Assembly: GCF_016801775.1 (NCBI RefSeq)
Contig: NZ_CP069004.1
Span: 1,736,001-1,800,000, forward strand
Source: Sulfitobacter mediterraneus
Lineage (GTDB): Bacteria > Pseudomonadota > Alphaproteobacteria > Rhodobacterales > Rhodobacteraceae
Reading direction: 5' to 3'
DNA: 64,000 nucleotides
Made by a program: the position numbers and the translations under genes
Shown here: piece after piece, positions 9,583 to 18,049 of the stretch
Layout of the letters: each line of letters starts with the position of its first letter
How positions within the stretch are numbered: the stretch's first letter is position 1
The notes under the pieces: model-generated
The model's database searches: none
The model's input: only the letters and a program-made list of their open reading frames with translations
What the model was told of the DNA's origin: nothing

Positions 9583-10898
9583 AACACCGCACCAATGGCG
9601 GTGCTCAGCTTGGTCACGATCTCGTCGATATGCCCATCCTCAAGGATAAACGGCGGGGCCAGCAGGATGTGATCGCCGCGTACGCCGTCAATCGTTCCGC
9701 CCATCGGATAACAGATCAAGCCCGCCGCAAATGTCTCTTTCTTGAGCAGCTTGTTGATGCCCCGCTCCGGTGCAAAAGGCGCTTTGGTCTCGCGGTCCTC
9801 AACGATCTCGATCCCGCGGAATAGCCCCCTGCCCCTAATGTCACCGATGTTGGGATGCTGGCCAAAGGCCTGTTCCAGGGCCGACTGCAATTTGCTCCCC
9901 ATCTCTGCAGAACGGTTCACCAGCCCGCCATCGGTCAATTTGGTCAGCACCGCAAGCGAAGCCGCACAGGCGGTCGGGTGCCCGACATAGGTATGCCCAT
10001 GCTGGAAAAAGCCGCTGCCATCCTCGATCGCGGCATAAATTCTGGCGCTGCACAGCATCGCGCCGATGGCCTGATAACCCGCACCCAGCCCTTTGGCGAT
10101 GGCGATGATGTCCGGGGCAACGCCGTCCTCTTCGCAGGCAAACAGTTTGCCGGTGCGACCCATCCCGCACATCACCTCGTCCAAGATCAACAAAACGCCA
10201 TAGCGGTCGCAAATTTCGCGGATGCGTTTGAAATAGCCCTCAACCGCTGGCACCGCGCCGGCGGTCGCCCCGACCACTGGTTCTGCAACAAAGGCAAAGA
10301 CGCTGTCCTCCCCCAGACGCTTGATCTCGGCCTCCAACTCATCGGCAACGCGGTGGCCATAAGCCAGCGTGGTTTCTTCGGCCCGCTTGCCACGGTATTC
10401 AAAACACGGCGATATATGCGTGGTTTCAACCATCAACGGCGCAAAAGGCGCGCGCCGCCATTCATTGCCGCCCGTGGCCAAAGCGCCCAACGTGTTACCA
10501 TGATAGCTTTGCCGCCGTGCAATCACATGGCGGCGCTGTGGCTGGCCAATCTCTACAAAATACTGCCGTGCCAGCTTGAGTGCGGCCTCCATCGCCTCGG
10601 ACCCGCCTGACACCAGATAGACCCGGTCAATGCCTTCGGGGGCATGAGATATCAGCTTGTCCGCCAATTGCTCGGCCGGATCGGAAGTGAAAAAGCTGGT
10701 GTGCGCATAGGCGATGCTGTCAAGTTGCGCCTTGATCGCCGCAATCACATCCGGATCACCATGGCCAAGGCAAGACACAGCCGCGCCGCCTGACCCGTCA
10801 AAATATTGCTTGCCCGATTGATCGTAAAGATAGACCCCCTCGCCGCGTGCGACGGTGGGAAGGTTGGATTTAGTATGACGTGGAAAGACATGTGACAC
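9579..10898 (-). CDS. Class III PLP-dependent aminotransferase
   Basis: 439 aa, full length for class III (omega-amino acid) aminotransferases, which move an amino group from an omega- or beta-amino acid or amine to pyruvate or 2-oxoglutarate. Visible residues: SGGSEA phosphate-binding loop (about 97-102), YHG at 132-134, LDEV with D240, and AIAKGLGAG with the Schiff-base lysine K269. It lies upstream of and overlaps the BKACE gene, and is divergent from the RpiR regulator. Context suggests catabolism of a beta-amino acid or a related amine taken up by the TAXI transporter on the other side of the regulator. Substrate inferred only from neighbours. Confidence 0.88.
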   Translation of the reverse strand: MSHVFPRHTKSNLPTVARGEGVYLYDQSGKQYFDGSGGAAVSCLGHGDPDVIAAIKAQLDSIAYAHTSFFTSDPAEQLADKLISHAPEGIDRVYLVSGGSEAMEAALKLARQYFVEIGQPQRRHVIARRQSYHGNTLGALATGGNEWRRAPFAPLMVETTHISPCFEYRGKRAEETTLAYGHRVADELEAEIKRLGEDSVFAFVAEPVVGATAGAVPAVEGYFKRIREICDRYGVLLILDEVMCGMGRTGKLFACEEDGVAPDIIAIAKGLGAGYQAIGAMLCSARIYAAIEDGSGFFQHGHTYVGHPTACAASLAVLTKLTDGGLVNRSAEMGSKLQSALEQAFGQHPNIGDIRGRGLFRGIEIVEDRETKAPFAPERGINKLLKKETFAAGLICYPMGGTIDGVRGDHILLAPPFILEDGHIDEIVTKLSTAIGAVL

Positions 10899-10929
10899 GG
10901 GAAAACCCCCATTGGTGCAGCTGCCTTAT

Positions 10930-10976
10930 TGAAACATACGATTCTGTGATTGACTAGGTGTGAAACAGATGAAACA
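10930..10976. promoter_or_regulatory. Three TGAAACA repeats in the aminotransferase/RpiR divergent region, candidate RpiR operator
   Basis: TGAAACA occurs at 10930-10936, 10961-10967 and 10970-10976, between the divergent starts of the aminotransferase (10898) and the RpiR-type regulator (11007). The second and third copies are 9 bp apart and the first is 31 bp upstream. Repeated short motifs in a 108-bp divergent promoter next to a regulator are typical of an autoregulatory operator. Assignment to the RpiR protein is inference. Confidence 0.4.
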
Positions 10977-11006
10977 CTCCTGTGATGCAGTCATCGGGGG
11001 GGTGAT

Positions 11007-11873
11007 TTGTCAGATCTGTCGTTTGAACAACAACTGTCAGGAAAATACGCCACGCTCAGCGCCAAGCTGAAAGAGGCGGCCGATTTTGTTGTGTCAAACC
11101 CTGTCGATGTCGCCACCCGAAGCCTACGCACCATTTCCAAAGACGCCAAGCTGGCCCCGGCCACCTTTTCGCGCATGTCCAGTGCCTTGGGCTTTACCAG
11201 CTATGAAGACCTGCGCGATCTGTTGCGTCTGGAAATCCAACACCGCCCCGGATCGTTTTCGCGCGGCGTCGAGGCCTTGCAGCAAAGCCATGACGAAGGG
11301 GATCCCGATTTTATCGCACAGCACACCCAAGCCTGCGCATCGAACTTGCAGGCCCTAAGCGGCACCATCGATAAAGACCGGCTCGATGCCTGTGTGGATC
11401 ACCTTTATCAGGCACGGCGGGTGCTGGTGACAGGCGCCCTTGGGTCAACGGGCGTTGCAGAATATCTCACCTATATGGCCAATTTCCTTTTTGACAATTG
11501 GTCCATGGCCAGCCGAATGGGCGCATCCCTTGCCAGCGGTTTGGTGGGATTGTCTTCCAAAGACGTGTTGATCGTGATCACCAAGCCGCCTTTTGCCAGC
11601 AAATCCATCAATGCCGCCAAGGAGGCCTTTGATGCGGGTGCCTATGTCGTGGTGATCACCGACACGCACACCTGCCCGGCGCTCGCCTATGCATCGGACA
11701 GTTTCATCGTCCCGACCCAAAGCCCACATTTCTTTTCATCCTACACAACCACCTTGGTTCTGTGCGAAATCCTGATCGGAAAGCTGGCCGCAATTTCAGA
11801 CGCTTCCGCACGGCACCGCATCGCCGAAGTGGAAAACAAGAATCGTCGTCTCAGCGAGGTTTGGGACGGCTGA
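11007..11873 (+). CDS. MurR/RpiR family transcriptional regulator
   Basis: 288 aa. The N-terminal part (about 1-80) is an RpiR-type helix-turn-helix, with ATRSLRTISKDAKLAPATFS as the recognition region. The C-terminal part (about 125-270) is a SIS sugar-phosphate/ligand-binding fold, including VLVTGALGSTGVAEY and the KDVLIVITK strand. The start is a TTG preceded by a G-rich stretch; no in-frame ATG precedes the conserved N-terminus. It sits between a divergent aminotransferase-BKACE pair and a TAXI TRAP transporter, and probably controls both. RpiR proteins next to TRAP and amino acid genes often respond to an amino-acid-derived ligand; the ligand here is unknown. Confidence 0.85.
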   Translation: MSDLSFEQQLSGKYATLSAKLKEAADFVVSNPVDVATRSLRTISKDAKLAPATFSRMSSALGFTSYEDLRDLLRLEIQHRPGSFSRGVEALQQSHDEGDPDFIAQHTQACASNLQALSGTIDKDRLDACVDHLYQARRVLVTGALGSTGVAEYLTYMANFLFDNWSMASRMGASLASGLVGLSSKDVLIVITKPPFASKSINAAKEAFDAGAYVVVITDTHTCPALAYASDSFIVPTQSPHFFSSYTTTLVLCEILIGKLAAISDASARHRIAEVENKNRRLSEVWDG

Positions 11874-11910
11874 CATCACCAAAAGCAAACATCAAACAAG
11901 GAGAGTATAG

Positions 11911-12879
11911 ATGTCTATCAACTGGAAATTTTCTGCCGCAGGTCTGGCGCTGGGTGCGCTGATGGCACCGGCCGCGATGGCCGAAGAGTTCATCACAATC
12001 GGCACCGGTGGCGTGACCGGCGTGTATTACCCAACGGGTGGCGCGATCTGCCGTCTGGTGAACAAGGGCCGAAAAGAGCATGGCATCCGCTGCTCCGTGG
12101 AATCCACGGGCGGATCGGTCTACAACATCAACACCATCCGCGAGGGTGAGCTTGAGTTTGGTGTGGCCCAGTCCGACTGGCAGTACCACGCCTATAACGG
12201 CACATCCAAATTCGAAGAAGCTGGCAAATTCGAAGGTCTGCGGGCTGTGTTCTCTGTCCACCCTGAGCCCTTTACCGTTGTGGCCCGCGCCGATGCTGGC
12301 GTGAAAAACTTTGACGATCTCAAAGGCAAGCGTGTGAACATCGGCAACCCCGGTTCCGGTCAGCGCGGCACAATGGAAGTTCTGCTGGAGGCCAAAGGCT
12401 GGACCACGGGCGATTTCGCACTGGCAACAGAGCTGAAAGCGGCAGAGCAGTCTGCGGCGCTGTGTGACAACCAGATCGATGCGATGGTCTACACCGTTGG
12501 CCACCCATCCGGCTCCATTCAGGAAGCGACCACCGCTTGCGATTCCGTTCTGGTGACAGTTGACGGCGACGCAGTGAATGGCCTGATCGCGGATAATCCG
12601 TTCTACCGCTCCGCAACAATTCCCGGCGGCATGTATCGCGGCAATGACGGCGACACGATGACATTTGGTGTGGGCGCGACATTCGTGACCTCCACAGATG
12701 TGTCAGAAGAAGCGGTCTATGCAGTTGTGAAATCCGTGATGGAAAACATCGAAGATTTCAAAAAGCTGCACCCTGCCTTTGCCAACCTTGACCCCAAGGA
12801 AATGGCAACCGCGGGTCTGTCCGCGCCGCTGCACCCCGGTGCTGCGAAATACTACAAAGAAGCAGGCATCATCGAGTAA
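11911..12879 (+). CDS. TAXI-family TRAP transporter periplasmic binding protein
   Basis: 322 aa. A cleavable signal peptide of about 24 residues ends in AMA, and the mature protein begins [10 protein letters not shown]. The family hallmarks [16 protein letters not shown] and the [17 protein letters not shown] block define the TAXI class of TRAP solute receptors. A strong site (AAGGAGAG) precedes the ATG. The gene starts 37 bp after the RpiR gene and is followed by a perfect hairpin and then the fused permease. It delivers an organic anion or amino acid to the Na+-driven permease encoded next; the ligand is not evident from the sequence. Confidence 0.9.
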   Translation: MSINWKFSAAGLALGALMAPAAMAEEFITIGTGGVTGVYYPTGGAICRLVNKGRKEHGIRCSVESTGGSVYNINTIREGELEFGVAQSDWQYHAYNGTSKFEEAGKFEGLRAVFSVHPEPFTVVARADAGVKNFDDLKGKRVNIGNPGSGQRGTMEVLLEAKGWTTGDFALATELKAAEQSAALCDNQIDAMVYTVGHPSGSIQEATTACDSVLVTVDGDAVNGLIADNPFYRSATIPGGMYRGNDGDTMTFGVGATFVTSTDVSEEAVYAVVKSVMENIEDFKKLHPAFANLDPKEMATAGLSAPLHPGAAKYYKEAGIIE

Positions 12880-12893
12880 TCGAAAGCCTCACA

Positions 12894-12917
12894 GAAAGGG
12901 GCGTTCGCGCCCCTTTC
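12894..12917 (+). promoter_or_regulatory. Perfect 10-bp hairpin with TTCG loop after the TAXI binding protein gene
   Basis: GAAAGGGGCG (12894-12903) pairs exactly with CGCCCCTTTC (12908-12917) around a TTCG tetraloop. It lies 15 bp after the binding-protein stop and about 60 bp before the permease start, with only a short pyrimidine run after it. Such hairpins after binding-protein genes commonly protect the upstream mRNA or partly terminate, giving more receptor than permease. Confidence 0.75.
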
Positions 12918-12975
12918 TTCACGACCAGATAGAACAAAAAATGCAGCAATATCTGCACTCAGGGGGACATTCTTC

Positions 12976-15582
12976 ATGGCCGACAATTCACAAAACAGAG
13001 CGCTAAGCGAAGAGGAGCTGCAGGATCTTGTTGCCTCCTCCGACGCGGGTGCACGCGATCCTGCGGGGGGTGTCGGCACAATGCTGGCCATCGTCGCTGT
13101 GGTTTGGTCCTTGTTTCAGGTCTTGCTGGCCTCGCCGCTGGCCAATTACGTCCTGCCCGGCGATGTGATCAACAACTCGCGGCAGGTGCATTTGGCTTTT
13201 GCGGTCTTTCTGGCCTTCATGGCCTACCCCGCATTTAAATCCAGCCCCCGCCATTACATCCCCATTGCCGATTGGATCATGGCGCTGGCCGGCGCGTTCA
13301 TCGCGCTTTACGGTTTTGTCTTTTACCAAAAGATCGTCGATGCAGGCGGTTTGGCTGACGACGTGGACAAATGGTTCGCGTTGGCCGGTCTGCTGCTGCT
13401 GTTTGAAGGTGCGCGCCGCGCCCTCGGACCCGCCATGGCAATTATTGCAGTGATCTTTCTGGGCTATGTGTTCTTTGGTTCATCCGAGATTGTGCCAGAT
13501 GTCATCCGCTGGAAAGGCGCCTCGCTGAAAAAAGCGATGAGCCATATGTGGATCACCTCCGAAGGTGTCTTTGGTATCGCCCTTGGGGTATCGACCAAGT
13601 TCGTATTCCTCTTTGTTCTCTTTGGGGCCCTGCTCGATAAAGCGGGTGCCGGGAACTACTTTATCAAGATGGCCTTTGGCGCCCTTGGGCACCTCAAAGG
13701 CGGCCCTGCCAAAGCGGCGGTTGTCGGCTCTGCCGCGACCGGCCTGATCTCTGGCTCATCCATCGCCAATGTTGTGACCACCGGCACATTCACCATTCCC
13801 CTGATGAAACGTGTGGGCTTCTCGTCTGAAAAGGCGGGCGCGGTTGAGGTTGCGTCTTCAGTGAACGGTCAGATCATGCCACCCGTTATGGGCGCCGCGG
13901 CGTTCCTGATGGTGGAATATGTCGGCATTTCCTATGTCGAAGTGATCACCCATGCCTTCTTGCCGGCGACGATTTCCTACATCGCGCTGGTCTATATCGT
14001 GCATCTCGAAGCGGTAAAGAACAACATGCCGACGCTGGGCAACCGCGTTGTGTCCATGGGCCGTACCATCGGCGGCATGGCGCTGTTCTTTGCCGGATTT
14101 GCGGGCCTGTGTTACGGCGTGCAATATCCCGTCGCTTGGGTTGTGGCGGCAGTGCCGGACAATTCCGGCCTGATCCTGTCGATCCTGATCTTTGTGGCCT
14201 ACGCTGTTTTGCTCAAACTGGCGGCCAGCGTGCCGGATCTGGAACCGGACGATCCCAACGCCGAAGAGGTTGAACTGCCTGTTGTCGGCGAGATCTACAA
14301 ATCGGGTCTCTATTACCTCCTGCCGATCATCGTTCTGGTGTATTTCCTGATGATCGAACAGAAATCTCCGGGTCTGTCGGCCTTCTGGGCCACCATGCTC
14401 TTGTTTGTGATCCTGCTGACCCAACGCCCGCTGAAGACGATCTTCCGTGGGGAAAGCGAGATGGCCAATGCCTTCAAAGATGGTGTTGTCGATCTGGTGC
14501 AGGGTCTGATTGACGGCGCACGCAATATGATCGGCATCGGTCTGGCCACGGCCACGGCGGGTGTGATCGTGGGCACAGTGACGCTGACCGGTGTGGGTCA
14601 GGTCATGGCGGATCTGGTCGAGTTCCTGTCGGGCGGCAATCTGATCTTGATGCTGGTGATGGTGGGGCTGTTGTCCCTCGTCCTTGGCATGGGTCTGCCA
14701 ACCACCGCCAACTACATCGTTGTGTCCTCGCTGATGGCGGGCGTTGTGGTTGAACTGGGCGCGCAATCGGGTCTGATTGTGCCACTGATCGCGGTGCACC
14801 TGTTTGTCTTCTACTTTGGCATCATGGCGGATGTGACCCCGCCTGTGGGCCTTGCCAGTTTTGCCGCCGCGGCGGTGTCTGGCGGGGATGCGATCAAAAC
14901 CGGGTTTGTGGCGTTCTTCTATTCGCTGCGCACCGTGGCCCTGCCGTTCGTGTTCATCTTCAACACCGACCTGTTGTTGATTGATGTGACCTGGATGCAA
15001 GGGATACTGGTCTTTGTCACCGCCTCCATCGCGATCCTAGTGTTCACTGCGGGCACGATGGGCTGGTTCCTGACCAAGAGCCGCATCTATGAAAGCGTCG
15101 CTTTGGTGCTGATCGCCTTTGTGCTGTTCAGGCCGGACTTTGTGATGAACCGATTGCAGCCTCCGTTTGCGGTGGTTGAACCGGCGGCCTTTACCACGGC
15201 ACTGGGCGAGGCCAAGGCAGGCGATGAAATGCGCCTGATCGTATCCGGCCCAGACTTTGACACCGGCGAGACCAAGGAAACCACTTTGGTCATGCCGATC
15301 ACTGGCGACGGCTCCGCAGATGACCGGCTTGCCGAATTCGGGATGCTGCTGGTCGAAGACGGTGACGCGGTCAATCTGGATGAGCCTGCCTTCGGCTCGC
15401 CCTTCTCGGACAGCCTCAGCAGCTTTGATTTCTATGGCGACAACCCGGTGCAGATCGCATCGGTCAAAGCGCCGGCAGATCAAATGCCCAAAGAGGTGAT
15501 CTTTATCCCCGCCCTCATCCTGCTCGCGTTTGTGGCCTTCCTCCAACGCGCCCGGATGTCCAAGACAGGAGAGCCAGCATGA
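12976..15582 (+). CDS. TRAP transporter fused permease (DctQ-DctM fusion, TAXI type, DUF3394 tail)
   Basis: 868 aa inner-membrane protein. The N-terminal third (about 30-170) holds the small DctQ-like helices. The rest is the large DctM-like permease with many helices, including the GLISGSSIANVVTTG and MGLPTTANYIVV motifs that are typical of the family. The C-terminal ~140 residues, after the last core helix, match the DUF3394 extension found on TAXI-type fused permeases, ending with one more helix (IFIPALILLAFVAF). It couples Na+ entry to uptake of the ligand held by the upstream TAXI receptor. Its stop overlaps the stress protein start by 4 bp. Confidence 0.92.
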   Translation: MADNSQNRALSEEELQDLVASSDAGARDPAGGVGTMLAIVAVVWSLFQVLLASPLANYVLPGDVINNSRQVHLAFAVFLAFMAYPAFKSSPRHYIPIADWIMALAGAFIALYGFVFYQKIVDAGGLADDVDKWFALAGLLLLFEGARRALGPAMAIIAVIFLGYVFFGSSEIVPDVIRWKGASLKKAMSHMWITSEGVFGIALGVSTKFVFLFVLFGALLDKAGAGNYFIKMAFGALGHLKGGPAKAAVVGSAATGLISGSSIANVVTTGTFTIPLMKRVGFSSEKAGAVEVASSVNGQIMPPVMGAAAFLMVEYVGISYVEVITHAFLPATISYIALVYIVHLEAVKNNMPTLGNRVVSMGRTIGGMALFFAGFAGLCYGVQYPVAWVVAAVPDNSGLILSILIFVAYAVLLKLAASVPDLEPDDPNAEEVELPVVGEIYKSGLYYLLPIIVLVYFLMIEQKSPGLSAFWATMLLFVILLTQRPLKTIFRGESEMANAFKDGVVDLVQGLIDGARNMIGIGLATATAGVIVGTVTLTGVGQVMADLVEFLSGGNLILMLVMVGLLSLVLGMGLPTTANYIVVSSLMAGVVVELGAQSGLIVPLIAVHLFVFYFGIMADVTPPVGLASFAAAAVSGGDAIKTGFVAFFYSLRTVALPFVFIFNTDLLLIDVTWMQGILVFVTASIAILVFTAGTMGWFLTKSRIYESVALVLIAFVLFRPDFVMNRLQPPFAVVEPAAFTTALGEAKAGDEMRLIVSGPDFDTGETKETTLVMPITGDGSADDRLAEFGMLLVEDGDAVNLDEPAFGSPFSDSLSSFDFYGDNPVQIASVKAPADQMPKEVIFIPALILLAFVAFLQRARMSKTGEPA

Positions 15583-16016
15583 GCAATTCCGTATTATGTG
15601 CCGTTGATGTCAGTCACGGCGACGAAGACCTCAAGACCATTCAGATGGCGGCACGCCTTGCCGCCCTGGATGGGGCGCAACTGGATGTGGTTGCCGTCAT
15701 CCCCGACTATGGGATGACGTCGGTTGCAGGGTTCTTTGACAAGGATCATCACGAAAAGATGGTGGCCGATGCCAAGGTTCTGCTGGACGAGGTGGTGACC
15801 AAGGCACTGGATGATGCCCGGAACGCCAACGTGCGCCATATCGTGGCCACGGGTCGCGCCTATGAAGAGATCCTGAAACTGGCCAATACCACCAAACCGG
15901 CGCTGATCGTTGTCGGGGCGCATAAGCCAGACCTGTCAGATTATCTCATCGGGCCCAACGCCTCGCGCATTGTCCGGCACGCCAAATGTTCGGTCTATGT
16001 GGTGCGCGACACCTGA
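15579..16016 (+). CDS. UspA-type universal stress protein coupled to a TRAP transporter
   Basis: 145 aa, single Usp domain. The ATP-binding Usp signature is present near the C-terminus (VVGAH, then GPNASRIVRHAKCSVYVV). The ATG overlaps the permease stop (ATGA), so it is translationally coupled to the transporter. This recalls TeaD, the ATP-binding Usp protein encoded with the TeaABC TRAP system of Halomonas and thought to regulate it, although that system uses a DctP-type receptor rather than TAXI. A role in tuning transport is inferred from that precedent. Confidence 0.88.
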   Translation: MSNSVLCAVDVSHGDEDLKTIQMAARLAALDGAQLDVVAVIPDYGMTSVAGFFDKDHHEKMVADAKVLLDEVVTKALDDARNANVRHIVATGRAYEEILKLANTTKPALIVVGAHKPDLSDYLIGPNASRIVRHAKCSVYVVRDT

Positions 16017-16032
16017 GCCAAAGAACGATGCT

Positions 16033-16055
16033 GCCCCGGCTGACAAGGTCGGGGC
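16033..16055 (+). terminator. Bidirectional hairpin between convergent Usp and LysR genes
   Basis: GCCCCGGC (16033-16040) pairs with GTCGGGGC (16048-16055) around a 7-nt loop, with one G-U pair. It sits between the convergent stops at 16016 and 16061. There is no long T-run on either side, so termination would be weak or factor-assisted. Confidence 0.55.
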
Positions 16056-16060
16056 GGCCC

Positions 16061-16987
16061 CTAACCGCCTGCCTGTGCCTCAACCAGCAGCTTCATGTCA
16101 TCCCACAAAGTGTTGAGCGTTGGCTTGCGGTTGTCCTTGTCGCGATAAAGCCGCACTTCAAGCTTCTCGATATAGGCGTCAGAGCCAACGATTTGTATCT
16201 GCCCGCCCTCCAACTCTTCTTTGCACAGTTCGCGGGGCAACCAGCCAAGGCCAAACCCCTCCATGATCATCGCCTTGACAGAGATCGCAAGCGCATTGCG
16301 GTTGACCACCAGTATTTTGGGTCCGTCAATGTTCTGGCGCAGGGTGTTATCGACCACGGACCTCAACGCCGACGCTGTGCCATAAGACAAGAGCGAAACC
16401 GGTTTGTTGCCGCCTTTGCGCAGCTGATGCATCGGGCCATCTGCGCCCACGCGCGACACTGGCAGGAAGTCATCGCGCGATAGGGTCAGATATTCACATT
16501 TGCCCATCTCAAGCGGTGCCAGGAAATCCATCGACGGATGCCAATACGTCAGGATCACATCGCAGTAGCGTTGCTGAAGTGCAGAGACGAATTGATCCGC
16601 CGCCCAACTGGTTGAGTTCAGATCAATGTCCAGCCCCCCCTTTTCCACCAGCGGTGCAATATGGGTTTTGTAGTGCGTCATATAAAGCGATTGCGACGTG
16701 GCAAAGCGGATCACGTTTTCGCCCGCTGCATCAATGATCTGGCAGCGCTCCAAAGTCTCTTGATAGGTGCGCAACATGATCCGGGCCTGCGGCAGAAACA
16801 CCTCGCCCGCGGGTGTCAGGGACAGGGGCAAGGTCTGGCGGTTGATCAGCTTGACCCCCACTTCCTCTTCCAACGCGCGTATCCGGCGTGAAAAGGCAGG
16901 CTGGCTCACATTGCGATCTTCCGCCGCCCGCGAGAAGTTCTTCTGCGCGACCAAAGCCTCGAAATCTCTGAGCCAGGCAATGTCCAA
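16061..16987 (-). CDS. LysR family transcriptional regulator
   Basis: 308 aa. The N-terminal winged helix-turn-helix is clear (LVAQKNFSRAAEDRNVSQPA, then SRRIRALEEEVGVKLI, residues about 12-49). The C-terminal two-lobed effector domain follows from about 90. Its start is 30 bp downstream of the last gene of the oligopeptide-type ABC operon and on the same strand, so it may be read as the distal gene of that operon and regulate it, an unusual position because LysR genes are more often divergent from their target. Effector unknown. Confidence 0.88.
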   Translation of the reverse strand: MDIAWLRDFEALVAQKNFSRAAEDRNVSQPAFSRRIRALEEEVGVKLINRQTLPLSLTPAGEVFLPQARIMLRTYQETLERCQIIDAAGENVIRFATSQSLYMTHYKTHIAPLVEKGGLDIDLNSTSWAADQFVSALQQRYCDVILTYWHPSMDFLAPLEMGKCEYLTLSRDDFLPVSRVGADGPMHQLRKGGNKPVSLLSYGTASALRSVVDNTLRQNIDGPKILVVNRNALAISVKAMIMEGFGLGWLPRELCKEELEGGQIQIVGSDAYIEKLEVRLYRDKDNRKPTLNTLWDDMKLLVEAQAGG

Positions 16988-17017
16988 CTGAGCAATCCGT
17001 TCTACAACGTCGGATGT

Positions 17018-18049
17018 TTAATCAACCATCCGGCCTTCTTCAACCGCGTGGCACGCCACCATGGATCCGTCCGGCTGCAGCGCAGGGCGCGGCTGGTCCG
17101 TCCGGCATCGGTCATTGGCATAGGCACAGCGGCTTTGGAACGGGCAACCTTGCGGCAGGTTGATCGGCGTCGGGATCTCGCCCTTGAGGCGGATATGGTT
17201 GGGTCGGTCATCCTTGAGCTGTGGCACAGCCGACAACAGCGCCCGCGTATAGGGGTGCTTGGGGTTTTCAAACAGCGTCGCCGTATCCGCCAATTCGCAG
17301 ACCGATCCCAGATAAAGCACCGCAACACGGGTGCCGAAATGCTGCACCACACTGAGGTCATGGGTGATGAACAGATAGGTCAGACCGCGCTGGTCCTTGG
17401 CCTCAAGCATCAGGTTCAGCACCTGCGCCTGAATGGACACATCCAATGCCGAAATCGGCTCATCCGCGATGATAAATTCAGGATCAACCGTCAGGGCGCG
17501 GGCAATGGCGATACGCTGCCGCTGGCCGCCCGAGAATTCGTGCGGATAGCGCGCCGACCAACTGGGATCGACCCCGACAGAGCGCATGACCTCGGCCACC
17601 TTGTCGCGTACCTCGCCGCGGCCGAAACCGGGGTTGTGATAGCGCACGGGCTCTTCCAGCGCTTGCTGGATGTTCATCCGCGAGTTCAGTGACGCATAAG
17701 GGTTTTGAAAGATCATCTGCATCTTCTTGCGCAGTGGGATCATCGCCCGGCGCGACCGGTTGTCGATGCGTTCTCCGTCGTAATGGATCTCGCCTGCGTT
17801 GGGCTTGAGCAGACCCGCGATCAGACGTGCCACCGTGGATTTGCCACAGCCGCTTTCGCCCACCACACAAAGTGCCTCGCCGCGGTCCACCTTGAGCGAG
17901 ACATTGTTGACCGCATGCACGGACCGCTTTTCGCGGATCACCTTGCCTTTGCGCAGTTTGATCGTCTCAAGAAAGCCCTGATCCAGATCAAAGCGTTTCT
18001 CGACCTGCTTCAGCTCCAGCAGGGATCCATCGCTCATGGCGTCTTTCAT
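17018..18049 (-). CDS. Oligopeptide/dipeptide ABC transporter ATPase (DppF/OppF type)
   Basis: 343 aa cytoplasmic ATPase. Walker [11 protein letters not shown]-loop FQNPYAS, signature FSGGQRQR and Walker B IIADEP are all intact. The C-terminal oligopeptide/dipeptide extension carries four cysteines spread between GCPFQSRC and the CHAV end, the pattern seen in members with an Fe-S cluster. The start overlaps the preceding ATPase stop by 4 bp; a second in-frame ATG 12 bp later is also possible. Last transport gene of the operon SBP-permease-permease-ATPase-ATPase. It energises import together with its partner ATPase. Confidence 0.9.
   Translation of the reverse strand: MKDAMSDGSLLELKQVEKRFDLDQGFLETIKLRKGKVIREKRSVHAVNNVSLKVDRGEALCVVGESGCGKSTVARLIAGLLKPNAGEIHYDGERIDNRSRRAMIPLRKKMQMIFQNPYASLNSRMNIQQALEEPVRYHNPGFGRGEVRDKVAEVMRSVGVDPSWSARYPHEFSGGQRQRIAIARALTVDPEFIIADEPISALDVSIQAQVLNLMLEAKDQRGLTYLFITHDLSVVQHFGTRVAVLYLGSVCELADTATLFENPKHPYTRALLSAVPQLKDDRPNHIRLKGEIPTPINLPQGCPFQSRCAYANDRCRTDQPRPALQPDGSMVACHAVEEGRMVD

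Noticed and set aside
13858..15000. 380-codon minus-strand open frame rich in His, Gln and Arg
   Set aside because: Antisense shadow of the fused TRAP permease; composition is typical of the reverse of a hydrophobic GC-rich gene.
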